A stretch of DNA of 64,000 nt from Sinomonas atrocyanea (GCF_001577305.1 NZ_CP014518.1:1860001-1924000); one strand, 5' to 3'. Numbered from the stretch's first letter, positions 12,015-21,391 are shown. Translations and numbers: made by a program. Notes: generated by a model not told the origin, from the sequence alone.

Positions 12015-14077
12015 ATGGCAGAGCAGAACGGGCGCGGCCCGGGCAGGGGGACTACAACGGTCCTCGCAGGGGCCAAGGCGACGGCGGAAGCTCTGACAGG
12101 CGGGGTGGCCCCTTCCGTGGTACGAGCAACTCGGGCGGACGCCCGCGCGGCTTCCGGGACCGGAACCGCGACAATCAGTTCGGTGAGCGCCGCTCGTACG
12201 GCGACCGCGACGAGCGGCAGTTCGGCCAGCGGGACGCGGGTGACCACCCGCAGCGCGACGACCGTGAGCGTCGTCCGTTCCAGAGTGATGACCGTGGTGA
12301 GCGTCGTCCGTTCGGTGATCGCCCGCAGCGTGATGACCGTGGTCCGCGTCAGTTCAACCGTGATGACCGTGGTGAGCGTCGTCCGTTCGGTGATCGCCCG
12401 CAGCGTGATGACCGTGGTCCGCGTCAGTTCAACCGCGATGACCGTGGTGAGCGTCGTCCTTTCCAGCGTGACGATCGTGGTGAGCGTCGTCCGTTCGGTG
12501 ATCGCCCGCAGCGTGATGACCGTGGTCCGCGTCAGTTCAACCGTGACGACCGTGGTGAGCGTCGTCCTTTCCAGCGTGACGATCGTGGTGAGCGTCGTCC
12601 GTTCGGTGATCGCCCGCAGCGTGATGACCGTGGTCCGCGTCAGTTCAACCGTGACGATCGTGGTGAGCGTCGTCCTTTCCAGCGTGACGATCGTGGTGAG
12701 CGTCGTCCGTTCGGTGATCGCCCGCAGCGTGATGACCGTGGTCCGCGTCAGTTCAACCGCGATGACCGTGGTGAGCGTCGTCCGTTCGGTGATCGCCCGC
12801 AGCGTGATGACCGTGGTCCGCGTCAGTTCAACCGTGACGACCGTGGTGAGCGTCGTCCTTTCCAGCGTGACGATCGTGGTGAGCGTCGTCCGTTCGGTGA
12901 TCGCCCGCAGCGTGATGACCGTGGTCCGCGTCCTTTCCAGCGTGACGATCGTGGTGAGCGTCGTCCTTTCCAGCGTGACGATCGTGGTGAGCGTCGTCCG
13001 TTCGGTGATCGCCCGCAGCGTGATGACCGTGGTCCGCGTCAGTTCAACCGTGACGACCGCGGCGAGCGCCGAGAAGAGCGTCCCCGCCCGCACAATGCCG
13101 GGGACCTGCGCGTCTCGAACCGGGCGGACCGCGAGCGGTCCCCGGAGATCGATCCGGACGTCACCGGGCGCGAGCTGGATCGGGGAACGCTCGGGCAGCT
13201 CCGTACCCTCGAGGGCAACAACAGCGATTGGGTCGCGAAGCACCTGGTGATGGCGGGCCGCCTGATCGAGGATGACCCCGAGGCCGCCTTCCAGCATGCC
13301 CTCGCCGCGAGCCGGCGCGGGGGCCGCATCGGCGCCGTGCGGGAGGCCGTCGGCATGACTGCCTACGCCGCGGGCCGCTACGACGACGCACTCCGCGAAT
13401 TCCGCACGTTCCGCCGGATCACCGGCTCGAGCATCCACCTGGCCCACATGGCGGACTGCGAGCGTGGCCTCGGCCGTCCCGAGAAGGCGCTCGAGCTCGC
13501 CCACTCGGACGAGCGGAACATGCTCGACAACGCCAACAAGGCCGAGCTGGCGATCGTGGCCTCCGGGGCGCGGTCGGACATGGGCGACCACGAGGGCGCC
13601 GTCGCGGAGCTCGAGATCCCCCAGCTGGACATCAACCGGGCGTTCTCCTTCAGCCCGCGCCTCTTCGAGGCCTATGCCGACGCGCTCTCCGCCGCCGGAC
13701 GCTCGTCGGAGGCCTCCAAGTGGTACCGCCAGATCGGTGTCGCGGAGAAGGCGCTCGGCGTGGGCGAGTTCGAGGAGCCCGAGATCGTCGATCTCGGCTG
13801 GGACGAGGCCGAGGAGCGCCGCGAGGCCGAGGAGCGCCGCGCCAAGGCGGCTGCCGCGTCTCCGCGCGACGACGCCGGCGAGGAGCGCGACGGCGGGACG
13901 GCGGAGGACGCCGGCCACGCGCCGTCGGACGAGGACGACGACGAGGAGACGGGTCTGGCGGAGGACGAGATCGGCATCCACGAGACCGACGACGCAGTCG
14001 AGCCCACCGAGGGCGCCCCCCTCGAGGCCGACGCCGCGGACGAGCAGGCGCCGGGCGGCGAGGAGCACCAGGCGTAG
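12015..14077 (+). CDS. Arg/Asp/Gly repeat protein with conserved C-terminal TPR-like domain; apparent frameshift near the start
   Basis: The only start with a good Shine-Dalgarno (AAAGAGGAG, then ATG at 12015) opens a frame one base out of phase with the clearly coding frame that runs from about 12017 to the stop at 14077. Adding one G to the G5 run at 12046-12050 joins MAEQNGRGPGRG to DYNGPRRGQG and restores a protein of about 686 residues. It has an R/G-rich disordered start, a 273-codon tract of RDDRG repeats (12254-13072), a conserved helical region resembling TPR repeats (13160-13790), and an acidic Ala/Glu/Asp tail. Repeat codons are CGT, GGT and GAT rich, unlike neighbours. The next gene starts 1 bp after the stop. 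Position matches a conserved hypothetical between tyrS and the HAD gene in mycobacteria. Function unknown. The offset could be a sequencing error, a real mutation or recoding. Confidence 0.75.
12254..13072 (+). repeat. Tandem coding repeats: RDDRG-type modules
   Basis: Read in the frame 12254 + 3n, the tract is built from three modules: RDDRGERRPFGDRPQ (15 residues, eight copies), RDDRGPRQFN (10 residues, eight copies including one variant ending RPFQ) and RDDRGERRPFQ (11 residues, five copies). They occur mainly as the series 11-15-10, repeated with near-identical DNA. Copies differ mostly by silent GAT/GAC and CGT/CGC changes, which points to recent expansion by slippage or unequal recombination. 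Other frames through the tract, on both strands, stay open by chance and mimic long proteins. Confidence 0.9.
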
Positions 14078-14078
14078 C

Positions 14079-15059
14079 ATGGCCGAGCTCATCGAGGCGT
14101 TCGACGCCGTCCTGTCCGACCTCGACGGCGTCGTCTACGCCGGCCCGCACGCCATCCCGGGCGCCGTCGAGGCACTGCAGTCGCTCGCCCCGCGCGGGGT
14201 CCGCCTGGGCTACGTGACGAACAACGCTTCCCGCTCCCCGGCCGAGGTCGCCGCCCATCTCCGGGAGCTCGGCGCCCCAGCCGGGGACGACGACGTGGTG
14301 AGCTCGGCCCAGGCGGGTGCATCGCTGCTGGCGCAGCAGGTGCCCGCCGGGGCCCGGGTCCTGGTGACGGGGAGCGCCGCCCTGGCCCACGAGGTCGAGC
14401 TGCGCGGGCTGACGCCGGTGTGGTCGGCCGAGGAGGACCCTGCCGCCGTGATCCAGGGCTTCAGCCCGGACCTCGGCTGGCGGGACCTCGCCGAGGCCGC
14501 CTACGCCGTGGCAGCGGGTGCGGTGTGGATCGCGACCAACACGGACATGTCCATCCCGCAGGCACGCGGCATCGCGCCCGGCAACGGGACACTCGTCGCC
14601 GCGGTGCGCGCAGCTACCGGCCGTGAGCCGCTCGTCGCGGGCAAGCCGGAGGCGCCCCTGTTCCTCGCGGCGGCGGAGCGGCTCGGCTCGCGGCGTCCCG
14701 TCGTGGTGGGTGACCGGCTCGACACCGACATCCTGGGAGGGAACCGCGCGGGCTTCGCGACCGCGGTGGTGCTCACCGGCGTCGACACCGAGCAGTCCAT
14801 CCTCGGGGCGCGCCACGCCGAGCGGCCCACCTACATCCTGCGGACGCTGGACGACCTGTTCCGCCCATACCCCGAGACCGTTGCCTCCGGGGGCGCCTGG
14901 CACGTCGGCACCTCGTCGGCGCGCACCAACGGCGAGGTGGTCGAGGTCTCCGGGTCCCGCGAGGACCTGGACGCCTGGCGCGCGGCCTGCGCCGCGTGGT
15001 GGGCTGCCCTGCCCGAGGCAGAGGAGCGGACGGCCCCGGAGCTGCGCTGGGCACACTGA
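14079..15059 (+). CDS. HAD-superfamily phosphatase, NagD/PGP-like
   Basis: A 326-residue subclass IIA HAD hydrolase. It has the nucleophile motif DLDG at residues 14-17 (DxD type), motif II in YVTNNASRS (about 46-54), the motif III Lys in VAGKPEAP, and motif IV GDRLDTDILGG. The C2-type cap lies between motifs II and III. Family members dephosphorylate phosphoglycolate, 4-nitrophenylphosphate, glycerol phosphates or nucleotides; substrate cannot be assigned. The last 60 residues form an extra C-terminal extension with a Trp-rich end. The start follows the previous stop by one base, so translation is probably coupled. Confidence 0.88.
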   Translation: MAELIEAFDAVLSDLDGVVYAGPHAIPGAVEALQSLAPRGVRLGYVTNNASRSPAEVAAHLRELGAPAGDDDVVSSAQAGASLLAQQVPAGARVLVTGSAALAHEVELRGLTPVWSAEEDPAAVIQGFSPDLGWRDLAEAAYAVAAGAVWIATNTDMSIPQARGIAPGNGTLVAAVRAATGREPLVAGKPEAPLFLAAAERLGSRRPVVVGDRLDTDILGGNRAGFATAVVLTGVDTEQSILGARHAERPTYILRTLDDLFRPYPETVASGGAWHVGTSSARTNGEVVEVSGSREDLDAWRAACAAWWAALPEAEERTAPELRWAH

Positions 15060-15110
15060 CGGCGCGGGGCCTGAGCCGAGCGGCCTCCGAGTCTCGCTAA
15101 GCTGGGACGC

Positions 15111-15278
15111 ATGAGCGAGGATCCGCACACGGCCGCGGCGGCGGCGCTGCCAGAGGCCCATGCCGCCCTCGCGGCGCTGGATGCCGCAGCGGGCCGCCCG
15201 CTCGCCGACCAGGCCGACGCGTTCGACGCGTTCCACGCGGCCCTGTCGGAGATCCTCGACACGGAGCCGGCGGAGTAG
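15111..15278 (+). CDS. Small Ala-rich protein (55 aa) upstream of tlyA
   Basis: A 55-residue Ala/Asp/Glu-rich helical protein (starts MSEDPHTAAA, ends SEILDTEPAE). The ATG at 15111 is the first codon after the previous intergenic gap, and the stop lies two bases before the tlyA GTG, consistent with an operon. In mycobacteria a small gene also sits between the HAD gene and tlyA, so this is likely a real conserved gene. No motif gives a function. Short length and biased composition keep the confidence moderate. Confidence 0.65.
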   Translation: MSEDPHTAAAAALPEAHAALAALDAAAGRPLADQADAFDAFHAALSEILDTEPAE

Positions 15279-15280
15279 CG

Positions 15281-16117
15281 GTGGCCCGACTCGACCTCGA
15301 ACTCGTGCACCGCGGCCTGGCCCGCTCGCGCACCCACGCCGCGAAGCTGATCGCCAGCGGTGCGGTGCGCGTCGCGGGCGCCGCGGCCGGTCGGGCCTCC
15401 CAGCCCGTCGACGAGCAGGCGGACATCAGTGTCGACGAGACCGAGCACGACCGCTACGTGAGCCGGGCGGGGCACAAGCTCGCCGGCGCCCTGGCCGCGT
15501 TCGGCGGCATCGACCCGCGGGGCAAGCGGTGCCTCGACGCGGGCGCCTCGACGGGCGGCTTCACGGACGTGCTCCTGCAGTCCGGCGCGGCCGAGGTCGT
15601 GGCGGTCGACGTCGGCCACGGCCAGCTCGTCGACGCGCTCCGCCACGACGCGCGCGTCCGCGTCCACGAGGGCCTCAATGTCCGCGACCTGGGCCCGGAG
15701 CAGATCGGCGGGGCCGCCGCGCTCACCGTGGCGGACCTCTCCTTCATCTCCCTCACCCTCGTCGTCGGCGCCCTCGCCGCGTGCACCGAGGCGGGCGGCG
15801 ACCTCCTGCTCATGGTCAAGCCCCAGTTCGAGGTGGGCCGCGAGCGGCTGGCGCGGACCGGCGTCGTCAGCTCCGACGGCGAACGACGCCGCGCGGTCAC
15901 CGCCGTCGCGGAGGCCGCAGCCCGCGAGGGGCTGGCCCTGTGCGGCCTCGCCCGCAGCCCGCTGCCGGGCCAGGACGGCAACGTCGAGTACTTCCTCTGG
16001 CTCGCGCACGACGGCGACGCGCCGGCTGCCGGCCACCCAGCACCGCCCGGGCAGGAGCCTGCAGAGTGGGTCGCCGCCCACTGGCCTGCCACCGACCCCC
16101 AGGAGGCGCCCGCGTGA
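15281..16117 (+). CDS. tlyA: 16S/23S rRNA (cytidine-2'-O)-methyltransferase TlyA
   Basis: A 278-residue enzyme that methylates ribose 2'-O of C1409 in 16S and C1920 in 23S rRNA; these marks make ribosomes sensitive to capreomycin and viomycin. An N-terminal S4 domain (LVHRGLARSRTHAAKLI, about residues 7-23) is followed by an FtsJ/RrmJ-like methyltransferase domain with SAM motif DAGASTGGFTDVLL (about 87-100) and the catalytic-region VKPQFEVGRE (about 181-190). GTG start at 15281. The 3' end overlaps the NAD kinase start (GTGA), so it is translationally coupled to the next gene. Confidence 0.95.
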   Translation: MARLDLELVHRGLARSRTHAAKLIASGAVRVAGAAAGRASQPVDEQADISVDETEHDRYVSRAGHKLAGALAAFGGIDPRGKRCLDAGASTGGFTDVLLQSGAAEVVAVDVGHGQLVDALRHDARVRVHEGLNVRDLGPEQIGGAAALTVADLSFISLTLVVGALAACTEAGGDLLLMVKPQFEVGRERLARTGVVSSDGERRRAVTAVAEAAAREGLALCGLARSPLPGQDGNVEYFLWLAHDGDAPAAGHPAPPGQEPAEWVAAHWPATDPQEAPA

Positions 16118-17133
16118 CCCGCCGTATTCTGCTCCTTGCCCACCTGGGCCGCGAGGACTCGATGCTCGCCGCCCGCGAGGCCTCGGCCCAGCTGTACGGC
16201 TCGGGCCTGTCCCCGGTCATGCCCGCCGGGCAGCAGGCGCACCTCGAGGCCCGCTTCGACGGCCTCGACCACCCCACCGAGGTCCTCGGCGAGGAGGTCC
16301 GGCTCGAGGACGTCGAACTCGTCATGGTGCTCGGCGGGGACGGGACCATCCTGCGGGCGGCCGAGCTCGTCCGCCACGTCGACGTCCCGCTGCTCGGGGT
16401 CAACCTCGGCCACGTCGGGTTCCTGGCGGAGAGCGAGCGGGCCGACCTGGCCCAGACCGTCCAGTGGATCGCGTCCAAGAGCTACTCCGTCGAGGAGCGC
16501 ATGACCATCGACGTGACCGTCTGGCACCACGGCACGAAGGTCGCGCACACGTGGGCCCTCAACGAGGCCGCCATCGAGAAGGCCAACCGGGAGCGCATGA
16601 TCGAGGTCGTCACGGAGGTCGACGGCAAGCCGCTCACCTCGTACGGCTGCGACGGGATCGTCCTCGCGACACCGACGGGCAGCACGGCCTACGCGTTCTC
16701 CGCCGGCGGCCCCGTGGTCTGGCCCGAGGTCGAGGCCCTGCTCATCGCCCCGATCAGCGCCCACGCACTGTTCGCCAAGCCGCTCGTCGTCTCCCCGCGC
16801 TCGACCCTCGCGGTCGAGATCCTGGGCCGCACCGACGCGGCCGCGGTGCTGTGGTGCGACGGGCGCCGCTCGGTCGACCTGCCGCCGGGTTCCCGCGTCG
16901 AGGTGACGAAGTCGCCGCTGCCGGTCCGGCTCGCGAGGATCAGCACGACGCCGTTCTCGGCGCGCCTCGTGCGCAAGTTCGAACTGCCCATCCACGGCTG
17001 GCGGGGGCCGGCCCCCGGCGCCCCGCTCGCCGAGCCCGGGCCCATGGTCCCGGAGGTTCCGCCCGTGGCCTGGGCCCAGCGCGCCGCCGGGGACGTCGGC
17101 GCCATCGATCCAGCCAATGAGGAGCACGCATGA
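16114..17133 (+). CDS. nadK: NAD kinase
   Basis: Phosphorylates NAD to NADP using ATP or polyphosphate. The 339-residue protein shows the family GGDGT motif at residues 74-78, the NE of LNEAAIEK, and the glycine-rich TPTGSTAYAFSAGGP segment (about 190-204). The GTG at 16114 overlaps the tlyA stop by 4 bp, and the end overlaps recN by 4 bp. The C-terminal 45 residues (Pro/Gly-rich, after LVRKFELPIHGW) extend beyond the usual domain and look disordered. Confidence 0.96.
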   Translation: MTRRILLLAHLGREDSMLAAREASAQLYGSGLSPVMPAGQQAHLEARFDGLDHPTEVLGEEVRLEDVELVMVLGGDGTILRAAELVRHVDVPLLGVNLGHVGFLAESERADLAQTVQWIASKSYSVEERMTIDVTVWHHGTKVAHTWALNEAAIEKANRERMIEVVTEVDGKPLTSYGCDGIVLATPTGSTAYAFSAGGPVVWPEVEALLIAPISAHALFAKPLVVSPRSTLAVEILGRTDAAAVLWCDGRRSVDLPPGSRVEVTKSPLPVRLARISTTPFSARLVRKFELPIHGWRGPAPGAPLAEPGPMVPEVPPVAWAQRAAGDVGAIDPANEEHA

Positions 17134-18878
17134 TCGAGGAACTGAGAATCCGCGACCTGGGTGTCATCACGGACGCCGCCCTGCCGCTCGGACCCGGCCT
17201 GAGCGTCGTGACGGGCGAGACCGGCGCGGGCAAGACGATGGTGGTCACCGCCCTCGGGCTGCTGCTCGGCGGCCGCTCGGACGCCGGCGCCGTGCGCACG
17301 GGGGCGAAGTCCGCACTCGCGGAGGCGACCGTGAAGCTCGAGCCGGGCCACGCCGCCGTCGTCCGCGCCGAAGAGGCGGGAGCGGACGTCGAGGAGCACG
17401 ACGGCGCCGCCGAGCTCCTGCTGGCACGCACCGTCGGCTCGGACGGCCGCAGCAGGGCCCACCTCGGCGGGCGTTCGGCGCCCGTGGGGGCCCTCGCCGA
17501 GGTCGGCTCCCAGCTCGTGGTCATCCACGGCCAGTCCGAGCAGCTGCGCCTGAAGGGGCCCGCCGCGCAGCGGCACGCGCTGGACACCTTCGCCGGCGCT
17601 CCGCTGGCCGAGGAGCGGGCCGCCTACGGTGCGCTCTACGCCTCGTGGACCGCTGCGCGGCGGGAGCTCGAGGAGCTGACCTCCTCCTCGCGCGAGCGGA
17701 TCCGCGAGGCCGAGTCGCTGGGCGCGGCCCTCGCCGAGATCAGCGAGGTGGATCCCCAGCCGGGGGAGGACGCCGCGCTCAAGGCCGAGTCCGAGCGCCT
17801 CTCCAACGCCGAAGCCCTGCGCCTGGCCGCGCAGGAGGCCCACGAGGCCATCGTCGCCGAGGACTTCAGCGAGGTGCCCGACGCGACGACCCTCGTCGAC
17901 GGCGCCCGCCGCGCGCTCGAGCACGTCGCGGAGCACGACGCCGCCCTCGGGGCCTCCGCGCAGAGGCTCGCCGATGTGGGGTACGCCCTGGCGGACATCG
18001 CCCAGGAGCTCGCCAGCTACGCCGCGTCCCTCGACACCGAGGGGCCCGGTCGCCTCGCCGAGGTCGAGGAGCGCAGGGCCGCCCTCGGCGGGCTGACCCG
18101 CAAGTACGCCCCCACGCTCGAGGAGGTCATCGCCTGGGCCGAGACGGGCCAGGCCCGCCTGTTCGAGCTCCAGGACGACGACGGGCGGATCGAGACGCTC
18201 ACGGCGCAGATCGCCGACGACGAGGCCCGTCTGGTGGAGCTCGCCGGCCAGATGACGGCCCTCCGCCGGGCCGCGGCGGTGGAGCTCGCCGAGCGGGTCA
18301 GCGAGGAGCTGACGGCCCTCGCGATGCCGGACGCGTCCCTGCGGGTCGAGGTCGAGGAGACCGGGGAGCTCGGGCCGGACGGCGCGGACACGGTGGCGAT
18401 CCTCCTGCAGCCGCACGCGGGCGCCCCTGCGCGCCCGCTGGGCAAGGGCGCCTCGGGCGGCGAGCTCTCGCGCGTCATGCTCGCGATCGAGGTGGTCCTG
18501 GCGGCAGTGGACCCGGTGCCCACCTTCGTCTTCGACGAGGTCGATTCCGGGGTGGGCGGCCGCGCCGCGGTCGAGATCGGGCGCAGGCTCGCCATGCTCG
18601 CCCGCCACGTCCAGGTGCTCGTCGTGACCCACCTGCCCCAGGTCGCCGCCTTCGCCGACCGGCACATCACGGTGATCAAGACCTCGCTCGCCTCGGGCCG
18701 CTCGGCGGACGGCGTCGCGGGGGTCACCTCGAGCGACGTCCGGGTCCTCGACGAGTCCGAGCGCGTCGTCGAGCTCGCGCGCATGCTGGCGGGCCAGGAG
18801 GACTCCGCCAGCGCCCGAGCGCACGCCCTCGAGCTCCTCGAGGACGCCCAGTCCTCGCGGGCGGCCGCCGCCGGCTGA
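17130..18878 (+). CDS. recN: DNA repair protein RecN
   Basis: SMC-like ATPase acting early in double-strand break repair. Walker A is GETGAGKT at residues 29-36, the signature GKGASGGELSRVMLAIE lies near 438-454, and Walker B is FVFDEVDSGVGG (about 468-479). The 582-residue length fits the family, with a shorter coiled coil between the two halves than in SMC. The ATG at 17130 overlaps the NAD kinase stop. The order tlyA-nadK-recN is conserved across actinobacteria. Confidence 0.96.
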   Translation: MIEELRIRDLGVITDAALPLGPGLSVVTGETGAGKTMVVTALGLLLGGRSDAGAVRTGAKSALAEATVKLEPGHAAVVRAEEAGADVEEHDGAAELLLARTVGSDGRSRAHLGGRSAPVGALAEVGSQLVVIHGQSEQLRLKGPAAQRHALDTFAGAPLAEERAAYGALYASWTAARRELEELTSSSRERIREAESLGAALAEISEVDPQPGEDAALKAESERLSNAEALRLAAQEAHEAIVAEDFSEVPDATTLVDGARRALEHVAEHDAALGASAQRLADVGYALADIAQELASYAASLDTEGPGRLAEVEERRAALGGLTRKYAPTLEEVIAWAETGQARLFELQDDDGRIETLTAQIADDEARLVELAGQMTALRRAAAVELAERVSEELTALAMPDASLRVEVEETGELGPDGADTVAILLQPHAGAPARPLGKGASGGELSRVMLAIEVVLAAVDPVPTFVFDEVDSGVGGRAAVEIGRRLAMLARHVQVLVVTHLPQVAAFADRHITVIKTSLASGRSADGVAGVTSSDVRVLDESERVVELARMLAGQEDSASARAHALELLEDAQSSRAAAAG

Positions 18879-18958
18879 GCCGCCGGCCCCGGGGACACGC
18901 GGGAGACACGCCCGCGGGCGGGAGGCTGGCCGCGGAATCGGTGATAAGCTCGAACTCC

Positions 18959-20698
18959 GTGGTGCAGCGAACTCATTCCCGTTTCTCAGACTCCGCCAAG
19001 ACGACCAAGCAGATCTTCGTCACCGGTGGCGTGGCCTCCTCGCTCGGGAAAGGCCTGACGGCATCCAGCCTCGGCCACCTGCTGCGCGGCCGCGGCCTCT
19101 CGGTCACGATGCAGAAGCTCGATCCCTATCTCAATGTGGACCCGGGCACGATGAACCCCTTCCAGCACGGAGAGGTCTTCGTCACCGAGGACGGCGCGGA
19201 GACCGACCTCGACATCGGCCACTACGAGCGCTTCCTCGACGAGTCCCTCGACGGCTCGGCCAACGTGACCACCGGCCAGGTGTACTCGACCGTGATCGCC
19301 AAGGAGCGCCGCGGCGAGTACCTCGGCGACACCGTCCAGGTCATCCCGCACATCACCGATGAGATCAAGCGGCGCATGCGGCTGCCCTCCGAGGGCGAGA
19401 ACGCCCCGGACGTGATCATCACCGAGATCGGCGGCACGGTGGGCGATATCGAGTCCCAGCCGTTCCTCGAGGCGGCCCGCCAGGTCCGCCAGGACGTGGG
19501 CCGGACGAACGTCTTCTTCGTGCACGTGTCCCTCGTGCCATACATCGGCCCGTCGCAGGAGCTCAAGACCAAGCCGACCCAGCACTCGGTCGCGGCGCTC
19601 CGCTCGATCGGCATCCAGCCGGAGGCCATTGTCATCCGCTCGGACCGCGCGATCCCGGACGCGATGCGGGACAAGATCGGCCGGATGTGCGACGTCGACA
19701 CCGACGCCGTGATCAGCTGCCCCGATGCCCCGAGCATCTACGACATCCCGAAGGTGCTGCACGCCCAGGGCCTCGACTCGTACATCGTGCGGGCCCTCGA
19801 CCTGCCGTTCAAGGACGTCGACTGGGCCAAGTGGGACCGGCTGCTCGAGGTGGTCCACCACCCCGCGCACCAGGTCGAGATCGCGCTCGTCGGCAAGTAC
19901 ATCGACCTCCCGGACGCCTACCTGTCCGTCACCGAGGCCCTGCGCGCCGGCGGCTTCGCCAACGATGCCAAGGTCAACATCCGCTGGGTCGCCTCGGACG
20001 AGTGCCAGACCCCGGCCGGGGCCAAGAAGGCCCTCGCCGGAGTGGACGCGATCCTCGTGCCCGGCGGCTTCGGCATCCGCGGCCTCGAGGGCAAGCTCGG
20101 CGCCCTGACCCTCGCCCGCCAGACCGGCCTGCCCACCCTGGGCCTGTGCCTGGGGCTGCAGTGCATGGTCATCGAGTACGCGCGCAACGTCGTGGGCCTC
20201 GAGGGCGCCTCGTCGAGCGAGTTCGAGCCCGATTCGAAGTACCCCGTGATCGCCACCATGGCCGAGCAGCTCGACATCGTCGAGGGCAAGGGCGACCTGG
20301 GCGGCACCATGCGCCTCGGCCTCTACGACGCGGTCCTCGACGAGGGCTCGGTCGTCGCGGAGACCTACGGGACCACGAAGGTCGCCGAGCGCCACCGCCA
20401 CCGCTACGAGGTGAACAACGCCTACCGGGAGCAGATCGCTGCCAAGGGCCTCGTCTTCTCCGGGACCTCCCCGGACGGGAAGCTCGTCGAGTTCGTCGAG
20501 CTGCCCAAGGACGTGCACCCGTACTACGTGGCCACCCAGGCCCACCCCGAGCTCGGCTCGCGCCCCACGCGCCCGCACCCGCTGTTCGTGGGCCTCGTCA
20601 AGGCCGCCCTCGAGCGCCAGGCCGGCACCGCGGCCCCAAAGGGCCGCACCCAGGCCACCGCCGAGGCCCCCGCGGCCGCTGCGGGCAAGGGCAAGTAA
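18959..20698 (+). CDS. pyrG: CTP synthase
   Basis: Makes CTP from UTP with glutamine nitrogen. The synthetase domain begins at FVTGGVASSLGKGLTASSLG, and the class I glutaminase domain carries the nucleophile Cys in GLCLGLQ and the His-Glu pair in AHPELGSRP. I placed the start at GTG 18959 (579 residues): a TAAGCT -10-like element at 18945-18950 would start transcription almost exactly there, and there is no Shine-Dalgarno site, so a leaderless message is likely. GTG 18941 and 18962 are alternatives. A C-terminal Ala-rich tail (about 25 residues) is extra. Confidence 0.95.
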   Translation: MVQRTHSRFSDSAKTTKQIFVTGGVASSLGKGLTASSLGHLLRGRGLSVTMQKLDPYLNVDPGTMNPFQHGEVFVTEDGAETDLDIGHYERFLDESLDGSANVTTGQVYSTVIAKERRGEYLGDTVQVIPHITDEIKRRMRLPSEGENAPDVIITEIGGTVGDIESQPFLEAARQVRQDVGRTNVFFVHVSLVPYIGPSQELKTKPTQHSVAALRSIGIQPEAIVIRSDRAIPDAMRDKIGRMCDVDTDAVISCPDAPSIYDIPKVLHAQGLDSYIVRALDLPFKDVDWAKWDRLLEVVHHPAHQVEIALVGKYIDLPDAYLSVTEALRAGGFANDAKVNIRWVASDECQTPAGAKKALAGVDAILVPGGFGIRGLEGKLGALTLARQTGLPTLGLCLGLQCMVIEYARNVVGLEGASSSEFEPDSKYPVIATMAEQLDIVEGKGDLGGTMRLGLYDAVLDEGSVVAETYGTTKVAERHRHRYEVNNAYREQIAAKGLVFSGTSPDGKLVEFVELPKDVHPYYVATQAHPELGSRPTRPHPLFVGLVKAALERQAGTAAPKGRTQATAEAPAAAAGKGK

Positions 20699-20702
20699 CG
20701 CC

Positions 20703-21386
20703 ATGGGCACGCACGCGCCGGGAGCGCACGGCGATCCGACGTCCGGCCACCGCGCCTCGGGAGTCGAGGACGCCCTGAGTCCTCGGCGCGTGCTGTCCTC
20801 GGAGACTGTCTACCGCGGGCGCATCTGGGACGTCCGCAGCGACGCCTTCGAGCTCGCGGATGGCGCCGGCACACTCCAGCGGGACTACATCGACCACCCC
20901 GGGGCCGTGGCGATCCTGCCCATGGACGCCGAGGGCCGCATCCTGCTGCTGCGCCAGTACCGACACCCCGTCGGCATGGACCTGTGGGAGATCCCGGCCG
21001 GCCTGCTCGACGTCGAGGGCGAGCACGCGCTCGACGCGGCCGCGCGGGAGCTCGCCGAGGAGGCGGACCTGACGGCCTCCGAGTGGCACATCCTCGCCGA
21101 GTTCTTCACCTCCCCGGGGTCCTCGAGCGAGGCCATCCGGATCTTCCTCGCCCGGGGGCTGACGGAGATCCCGCACGCCGACCGGCACGAGCGCACCGAC
21201 GAGGAGGCGGAGATCGAGTTCGTCTGGGTGGAGCTCGAGGACGCCGTGCAGGCCGTCCTCTCCGGCCGGCTCCACAACCCCAGTGCCGTCGTCGCGGTGC
21301 TCGCCGCGGATGCCGCGCGGCGCAGCGGGTATGCCTCGCTGCGTCCCGGGGACAGCCCGTGGCCGGCCCACCCGGCCCAGCGCTGA
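20703..21386 (+). CDS. Nudix hydrolase, ADP-ribose pyrophosphatase type
   Basis: A 227-residue Nudix enzyme likely to split ADP-ribose or a similar nucleoside diphosphate sugar. The Nudix box runs GLLDVEGEHALDAAARELAEEADL (around residue 100-123), matching Gx5Ex7REUxEE but with Ala where the canonical Gly follows EE. Gene position directly after pyrG matches the mycobacterial ADP-ribose pyrophosphatase gene. It starts 4 bp after pyrG and is probably in the same transcript. The N-terminal 35 residues before TVYRGRIWDVR are poorly conserved. Confidence 0.88.
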   Translation: MGTHAPGAHGDPTSGHRASGVEDALSPRRVLSSETVYRGRIWDVRSDAFELADGAGTLQRDYIDHPGAVAILPMDAEGRILLLRQYRHPVGMDLWEIPAGLLDVEGEHALDAAARELAEEADLTASEWHILAEFFTSPGSSSEAIRIFLARGLTEIPHADRHERTDEEAEIEFVWVELEDAVQAVLSGRLHNPSAVVAVLAADAARRSGYASLRPGDSPWPAHPAQR

Positions 21387-21391
21387 GCGGC

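Noticed and set aside
12015..13250. A 411-residue Val/Ser/Arg repeat ORF on the plus strand
   Set aside because: It is the out-of-frame reading of the RDDRG repeat DNA. Only its first dozen codons are likely to be translated.
11945..14092. A 715-residue minus-strand ORF rich in TTVITLRAITERT repeats
   Set aside because: Antisense shadow of the repeat gene; no ribosome site, and its periodicity simply mirrors the coding repeats.
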